DNA of 36,037 nucleotides, from contig ONBX01000022.1 of the NCBI GenBank assembly GCA_900316205.1, positions 1 through 36,037 on the forward strand, given 5' to 3'. Both the position numbers and the translations under genes were made by a program. Positions 31,410-36,037 of this stretch are shown in pieces. Position 1 is the stretch's first letter. Every line of letters starts with the position of its first letter. This DNA is from an uncultured Eubacteriales bacterium (GTDB lineage Bacteria; Bacillota; Clostridia; Oscillospirales; Oscillospiraceae). The notes beneath the pieces were generated by a model. The model made no database searches. It worked only from the letters and a program-made list of their open reading frames with translations, and was not told the DNA's origin.

Positions 31410-32624
31410 GTGGAGCGGATCATTCTGCATGTGGATATGGATGCGTTCTACGCCTCGGTGGAGATGCGGGACGATCCCTCTCTCCGGGGAAAGCCTCTGA
31501 TCATCGGTTCCCTCCCCCATGAGCGGGGCGTGGTGGCCACCTGCAGCTATGAGGCCCGGCCCTTCGGCGTGCGCTCCGGCATGAACATCAAGGACGCCTA
31601 CCGTCTCTGCCCCAAGGGGATCTACCGGCACCCGGACTTTGACAAGTACCGGGCGGTCTCCCGGCAGCTCCACGAGATCTGGGAGAGCTACGCCTCCGCC
31701 GCGGAGGCCATCGCCCTGGACGAGGCCTATCTGGACATCACCCAGCAGGCCGGGGACTGGGAAGGCGCCCGCCGGATCGCCCGGGAGATCAAGCGCCGGA
31801 CCCGGGAGGAACTGCAGCTCAGCTGCTCGGTGGGTCTGGCCTACTCCAAAACCGCCGCCAAGACCGCCAGCGAGGAGAAAAAGCCCGACGGCTACTTTGA
31901 GATCCCCACGCCCCAGGCCTTTGTGGACCTGATCCTGGACCGGGACGTGCAGGTGCTCTACACCGTGGGGGAAAAGACCGCCCGGAAGCTCCACGCCGCG
32001 GGGATCGAGACCGTGCGCCAGCTGCGGGAACGGCAGGAGGACGTGATCCGGCTCCTGGGCAAGCAGGGCCGCTGGATCGTCCAGGTGGCCTACGGCATCG
32101 ACGACAGGCCCGTCACCCCCTATCGGCCGGAGGACGCCAAATCCATCGGCCGGGAGCTGACCTTTCAGGAGGATGTGGAGGGCACGGACTTCTTGCGGGA
32201 GGTGCTGTTCCTGCTCTCCCTCTCGGTGGAGAGTCGAGTCCGGCGGGTCTCCCTCTGGGGCAGAGGGGTCTCCCTAAAGCTGACCTACGCCAACATGCGC
32301 TCCCTCACCCGCTCCCGGGCCCTGCCTCCCTGCGATGACGCCGTGACCATTTACCGGGAGGCGGTGAAGCTGCTGGACCAGGTAGAGGCGGCCCCGGTGC
32401 GGCTCATCGGCGTGAGTCTCTACAATCTCAGCGGAGAAGAGGAACGGCAGCTCTCCTTTGCGGATCTGAATGATGAGGCGGAACGGGAACGGGCCGCAGA
32501 GCAGGACAAGCAGCTCGCCGCCCTGCAGGAGCACTATCACCTGGACTTTGCCGGACACCTGGAGGAGCTCAGGCACACCCAGACGCTGCACAGGACGGTG
32601 GAGTATATGCGAAAGCACCGATAG
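31410..32624 (+). CDS. dinB: DNA polymerase IV (Y-family)
   Basis: 404 residues from the GTG at 31410, downstream of the promoter and after GGAGGCGGAG. Error-prone lesion-bypass polymerase. Catalytic Asp9 (HVDMDAFYASVE) and Asp104-Glu105 (ALDEAYLD) are intact; the little-finger domain is complete. The C-terminus ends without an obvious beta-clamp pentapeptide, though QLSF-like sequence lies near residue 350. Single gene, convergent with the CarD-like gene. Confidence 0.95.
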   Translation: MERIILHVDMDAFYASVEMRDDPSLRGKPLIIGSLPHERGVVATCSYEARPFGVRSGMNIKDAYRLCPKGIYRHPDFDKYRAVSRQLHEIWESYASAAEAIALDEAYLDITQQAGDWEGARRIAREIKRRTREELQLSCSVGLAYSKTAAKTASEEKKPDGYFEIPTPQAFVDLILDRDVQVLYTVGEKTARKLHAAGIETVRQLRERQEDVIRLLGKQGRWIVQVAYGIDDRPVTPYRPEDAKSIGRELTFQEDVEGTDFLREVLFLLSLSVESRVRRVSLWGRGVSLKLTYANMRSLTRSRALPPCDDAVTIYREAVKLLDQVEAAPVRLIGVSLYNLSGEEERQLSFADLNDEAERERAAEQDKQLAALQEHYHLDFAGHLEELRHTQTLHRTVEYMRKHR

Positions 32625-32641
32625 GCAGCCGCAGAAAACAT

Positions 32642-32677
32642 AAAAAACGGGAACTTTCGAAAAAGTTCCCGTTTTTT
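32642..32677. terminator. Bidirectional terminator between dinB and the CarD-like gene
   Basis: Perfect 16-bp stem (AAAAAACGGGAACTTT at 32642-32657, complement at 32662-32677) with loop CGAA and T-runs on both strands. It serves both convergent genes. Confidence 0.93.
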
Positions 32678-32692
32678 GCCTCAGTCGCTGTC

Positions 32693-33196
32693 TTACTGGT
32701 CCAGGGGCTGCTCGCCGATGCGGCTGGTGATGTAGTTTTCCACCTCGCCAAGCTCCAGGCCCAGGGCCACGGAGAGCTCCCCATGCAGCATGTCCCGCGC
32801 CCGCTTCATGGTGGCCTCCGCCCGGCTGCTGCGGGTCTTGCGGGTGGCCATCCGGGTCCGCAGGCCCTTGACGATGGCAACCAGCGCCTCACAGCTGTGC
32901 TGGCGGAAGAGCTCCTTATAATAGGCGTCCACGTGGTTGAAGCGGTTGTCGTTGCAGATGGCAGGCTCGATGCCGGGCATGGCGTCGATCAGCGCCTCCG
33001 CCTCCTCCCGGCTCATGACCGGGCGCATATAGGCGCCGGAATCCACCGGGGCAAAATAGATGCCCGAGCCGATCAGAGGGCTGAGATGATAGTAGAGCTT
33101 GTCCCTGGAAGCGCCGGACATTCCCAGGGGCTCGATCTTCTCCACGGTGCAGACGCCATTCTCCCCGTAAATGATTTTTTCTCCCACACAATACAT
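32693..33196 (-). CDS. CarD family transcriptional regulator
   Basis: 167 residues. N-terminal CarD/TRCF RNA-polymerase-interacting domain (about 1-60; VGEKIIYGENGVCTVEKI, then KLYYHLSPL), followed by a helical DNA-binding domain (about 70-160). CarD proteins bind the RNA polymerase beta subunit and stabilise open promoters, often at rRNA genes. Family length fits. Alone, divergent from hemZ and convergent with dinB. Confidence 0.9.
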   Translation of the reverse strand: MYCVGEKIIYGENGVCTVEKIEPLGMSGASRDKLYYHLSPLIGSGIYFAPVDSGAYMRPVMSREEAEALIDAMPGIEPAICNDNRFNHVDAYYKELFRQHSCEALVAIVKGLRTRMATRKTRSSRAEATMKRARDMLHGELSVALGLELGEVENYITSRIGEQPLDQ

Positions 33197-33209
33197 GATA
33201 ATTACCCCA

Positions 33210-33238
33210 ACTTTATCTTATATGTACTTATATTACAA
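33210..33238 (-). promoter_or_regulatory. Possible promoter of the CarD-like gene
   Basis: On the minus strand, -35 TTGTAA (33233-33238) and -10 TAAAGT (33210-33215), 17-bp spacer. The region is AT-rich, so other boxes are possible. Confidence 0.4.
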
Positions 33239-33314
33239 TATTTTTTTCCAGAAAACAACAAAAAATTTGAAGGAAATGTGCTTTTTTCAAATTTTTCCCA
33301 TATATTTTTGCGGA

Positions 33315-33343
33315 TTGTGTTTCTCCGCGTTATTTGATATAAT
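33315..33343 (+). promoter_or_regulatory. Promoter of hemZ
   Basis: -35 TTGTGT (33315-33320) and a perfect -10 TATAAT (33338-33343), 17-bp spacer, 54 bp before the start codon. Upstream (33240-33310) is AT-rich, which would favour expression. Confidence 0.7.
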
Positions 33344-33396
33344 GAGGCATTAACAAAATCGGCGGGAATGATTCAGGCGCCGGGAGAGGAAATCAA

Positions 33397-34875
33397 GTGA
33401 ACTTATACCTGAAAGGTCATACCTATAAGTACGCGGTGGAGCAGATGCTGCTGACCCTCTTTCCCGAGGAACGTCCCGTCTATCCCGAGGGCAGGCCCGC
33501 GGGAGATCGGATGGAGATCTCCCTGCACCGCGGTGTGCGCTTCACCACCGCAAGCTGTCTGCTCCATACCGGGGCGGGACGCTTCCCGGGCAGGGCTGCG
33601 GTGAAAAACCGGGAGCTGACGGACGATCTGATCACAGACCGGAAATGCCAGCGCCTCATCAAAAACGCCATGTACCGCGCCGCTCTCCGCGCCGGACGGA
33701 AAAAGCCCGTGTGGGGCGCACTCACCGGGGTGAGGCCGGGAAAGCTCCTGGCGGGCTTTCTGCGGGAGGGACTCTCCGAGGAGGAGGCCGCCCGCCGCTT
33801 CACGGAGGAATTTGACGTTTCCCCGGAGCGGACGGCGCTGTGTCTGGATGCCAGCCGTCACACCATCGCCGCCCAAAAGGGCCTGGGTCCGAAGGACCTG
33901 TGCCTCTATGTGGGCATCCCCTTCTGTCCCACCCGCTGCGCCTACTGCAGCTTTGTGAGCCAATCGGTGGAGAAGAGCATGAAGCTCATCCCGCCCTTTG
34001 TGGAGGCCCTGGAGCAGGAGATCCGGGCCACGGCGGCCCAGGTCCGGGAGCTGGGACTGCGCCCGGTGTCCATTTACTTTGGCGGCGGCACCCCCACCAC
34101 CCTCTCTCCGGCGGAGCTGGAGCGGGTCTGCGCCCTGCTGGAGGCGGAGTTTGACCTGAGCGCCCTGCGGGAATACACCGTGGAGGCCGGCCGGCCCGAC
34201 ACCATCACCGAGGATAAGCTCCGGGTCCTGCGCCGCCACGGCGTGGACCGGGTCAGCGTCAATCCCCAGACCATGTCCGACAGGGTGCTGGAGATCATCG
34301 GCAGAAAGCACACCGCGGCGGATATCCTGGCGGCTCTGGAGAAGGTCCGGCGCGTGGGCGGCTTTGCGGTGAACATGGACCTGATCGCGGGCCTTCCGGG
34401 GGACGACACCCAGGGCTTCTCCCGCACCCTGGACGCGGTGCTCTCCCTGGGGGCGGAGAACATCACGGTGCACACCCTGAGCCTGAAAAAAGGCAGCCGC
34501 ATCACCCTGGAGGGCTCTCCCCTTCCCGGGGAGGGCGAGGTGGGCGCCATGCTGGATGAGGCGGCGGCGCGGCTGCGGCAGGCAGGCTACGAGCCCTATT
34601 ATCTCTACCGGCAGAAGTTCATGTCCGGCGGCTTTGAAAACGTGGGCTGGACCAGGCCGGGCTTTGCAAATCTCTACAACATCTGCATCATGGAGGAGCT
34701 CTGCAGCATCCTGGCCATGGGCGGCGGCGGTTCCACCAAGCTGATCGCCCCGGGCAACGGGCGCAATATCCGCCTGATGGCGCCGAAATACCCCCTGGAA
34801 TACATCCAGAAGATCGCAGAGACCTGCGCGGACAAGGAGCAGATCCGGGAATTCTATCATAAGGAGTGCGTGTAA
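33397..34875 (+). CDS. hemZ: Coproporphyrinogen dehydrogenase HemZ (radical SAM)
   Basis: 492 residues, starting at GTG after GAGAGGAA. Radical SAM enzyme of the HemN/HemZ family. Cys177, Cys181 and Cys184 form the CxxxCxxC cluster site (PFCPTRCAYCSF), followed by YFGGGTPTTLS, which binds S-adenosylmethionine. The N-terminal ~165 residues are typical for HemZ and absent from HemN. Whether it acts in haem synthesis is uncertain, as HemZ occurs in many anaerobes that lack a haem pathway. It is followed directly by the kinase gene (stop TAA, then ATG). Confidence 0.9.
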   Translation: MNLYLKGHTYKYAVEQMLLTLFPEERPVYPEGRPAGDRMEISLHRGVRFTTASCLLHTGAGRFPGRAAVKNRELTDDLITDRKCQRLIKNAMYRAALRAGRKKPVWGALTGVRPGKLLAGFLREGLSEEEAARRFTEEFDVSPERTALCLDASRHTIAAQKGLGPKDLCLYVGIPFCPTRCAYCSFVSQSVEKSMKLIPPFVEALEQEIRATAAQVRELGLRPVSIYFGGGTPTTLSPAELERVCALLEAEFDLSALREYTVEAGRPDTITEDKLRVLRRHGVDRVSVNPQTMSDRVLEIIGRKHTAADILAALEKVRRVGGFAVNMDLIAGLPGDDTQGFSRTLDAVLSLGAENITVHTLSLKKGSRITLEGSPLPGEGEVGAMLDEAAARLRQAGYEPYYLYRQKFMSGGFENVGWTRPGFANLYNICIMEELCSILAMGGGGSTKLIAPGNGRNIRLMAPKYPLEYIQKIAETCADKEQIREFYHKECV

Positions 34876-35811
34876 ATGTCTTTTCAGCTGAGCGAGATCA
34901 ACTACAAAACCGTTACCGACCCCAAGGGCTTTGTCCAGGAGTGCGATGCGGTCTACCACAAGAAGGTGGAGCAGGCGGCGCTGAAGATCCTGGAAAACCA
35001 GAAGATCAGCCCCATCGTGCTGCTCTCCGGGCCCTCCGGCTCCGGCAAGACCACCACCGCCATGAAGATTGCCGAGGCCCTGGAAAAGCACGGCGTGAGC
35101 ACCCACTATGTGGCCATGGACGACTATTTCAAAACCGTGGACCCGGCCACCTGCCCCCGGACCCCGGAGGGCGACATTGACTATGAAAGTCCCCTGTGCC
35201 TGGACATGGATCTGATGAATCGGCATTTTACCGAGCTCAGCGAGGGCAGGCGGATCTATGTGCCGAAATATGAGTTCTCCCGGAAAATGCGCATTCAGGA
35301 GCCTTCCAAGTCCATCAAGCTCAAGAAGGATGAGATCGTGATCTTCGAGGGCATCCACGCCCTGAACGACAGCATCACCGACAAGCACCCGGAGGCCTTC
35401 AAGCTCTACATCTCCGCCCGCAGCAATGTGGTCTTCCAGGGCCGCGAGGTCTTCAAGGCCACCTGGTTCCGTCTGGTGCGCCGCACGGTGCGGGACTATC
35501 TCTTCCGGGGCAGCGACCCCGCGGAGACCATGGCCATGTGGGCCAATGTACGCCGGGGCGAAAAGCTGCACATCTCTCCCTTCAAGGACAAGGCAAACTA
35601 CCAGTTCGACACCAGTCTGCCCTATGAGCTGGCGGTCTACAACCAGACGGCCACCCAGCTCTTTCGCTCCGTGCCCGAGGGAGTGGAGCGCTTTGACGAG
35701 CTGCGCTCGGTGCTCCCCGCCCTGCAGCTCTTCGGCAACATCGCGGACGAGGACGTGTCCCCCGATTCCCTGGTGCGGGAATTCATCGGCGGCGGTATCT
35801 ACGAATATTAA
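34876..35811 (+). CDS. Uridine kinase-like P-loop nucleoside kinase
   Basis: 311 residues. P-loop GPSGSGKTT (52-60), then AMDDYFKTVDP, which binds nucleoside in uridine kinases and phosphoribulokinases, and IFEGIHALND, the Walker B-like strand. The protein is longer than classical uridine kinase (about 210 residues); extra parts are an N-terminal ~45 residues and a C-terminal ~60. Likely makes nucleotides by salvage, though substrate is not proved. Starts right after the hemZ stop codon, so co-transcribed. Confidence 0.88.
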   Translation: MSFQLSEINYKTVTDPKGFVQECDAVYHKKVEQAALKILENQKISPIVLLSGPSGSGKTTTAMKIAEALEKHGVSTHYVAMDDYFKTVDPATCPRTPEGDIDYESPLCLDMDLMNRHFTELSEGRRIYVPKYEFSRKMRIQEPSKSIKLKKDEIVIFEGIHALNDSITDKHPEAFKLYISARSNVVFQGREVFKATWFRLVRRTVRDYLFRGSDPAETMAMWANVRRGEKLHISPFKDKANYQFDTSLPYELAVYNQTATQLFRSVPEGVERFDELRSVLPALQLFGNIADEDVSPDSLVREFIGGGIYEY

Positions 35812-36037
35812 AGTTTTTCGTTTCTAGGTTTTCGTATACTTCGACCTATTCTTCCGTCCTTGGCAGCTCGGGAGAAAGATCTGATCTTTTCTCAAGCAGG
35901 AAATCGTTTTTCTTCAAAACGCAAGACGAAAAGGGCGCGTTGCAAAATGTACCCGTTGTCGTAGGGGCGGCTATTAGCCGCCCGTGCGGTAACAAGCAAA
36001 ACGACGAAAAAGGTTTGGCGAATTCGTACCATACACG
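35812..36037. other. Intergenic end of the window with a dispersed hairpin
   Basis: No gene is visible. An imperfect hairpin GAGAAAGATC/GATCTTTTCTC (35871-35892) may end the hemZ-kinase transcript but has no clean T-tail. A perfect hairpin GGGCGGCTA/TAGCCGCCC (35965-35983), preceded by GTAG, matches the GTAGGGGC repeat family near 2677-2732 and 23892. Confidence 0.5.

Noticed and set aside
33403-35571. 722-codon open frame antisense to hemZ and the kinase gene
   Set aside because: Shadow of two clear genes; no motif and no ribosome-binding site.

Overview
The window is high-GC bacterial DNA, most likely from an anaerobic clostridium of the Oscillospirales/Oscillospiraceae type. I infer this from gene content: HemZ, an iscR-iscS-iscU set without hscA/hscB, bioY-birA, a CarD-like regulator, Dinb, and strictly anaerobic ferredoxin-linked hydrogen metabolism. 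Supporting signs are consensus sigma-A promoters, strong Shine-Dalgarno sites, and many GC-rich palindromic intergenic repeats. Taxonomy is an inference; no rRNA or tRNA gene is visible. Most genes look chromosomal, and there is no phage, transposase or CRISPR array.

Layout. (1) 1-1352: a GntR/FCD regulator with its own promoter and a second promoter firing leftward out of the window. (2) 1457-6123, minus strand: a zinc-ribbon/SHOCT membrane protein, then a MoxR ATPase - DUF58 - DUF4129-like operon. (3) 6229-15403, minus strand: a 13-gene energy-conserving, Mrp-linked group 4 [NiFe] hydrogenase operon of the Mbh type, in the order K-L-hypA-A-B-C-D-E-F-G-H-M-J-N. It is followed upstream (15460-20499) by the cofactor maturation genes hypE, hypD, hypC and hypF. 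(4) 20821-22161, minus: a FUSC-type membrane protein with a C-terminal half resembling an inactive Cof/HAD phosphatase. (5) 22369-28543, plus: an AzgA/PbuG-type purine permease, an L-cysteine desulfidase family protein, a zinc-ribbon Nudix hydrolase, bioY-birA, and an unknown anchored protein. (6) 28956-31257, plus: Rrf2/IscR regulator, cysteine desulfurase and IscU scaffold. (7) 31410-35811: DNA polymerase IV, convergent with a CarD-like regulator, then HemZ and a uridine-kinase-like protein.

How it works together. The hydrogenase is expected to oxidise reduced ferredoxin, make H2 and couple this to H+/Na+ movement through its Mrp-like membrane arm. HypA and HypC-F build the Ni-Fe(CN)2CO centre, and the isc genes can supply Fe-S clusters for this very cluster-rich complex. 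The most unusual feature is the electron-input subunit (MbhN): it carries three extra tandem two-cluster ferredoxin domains on Ala/Pro/Lys-rich linkers, giving sites for eight [4Fe-4S] clusters. Other notable points are a MbhH subunit long enough to include MbhI, the FUSC-HAD fusion, a BirA operator overlapping the bioY-birA promoter, and several MITE-like palindromes.
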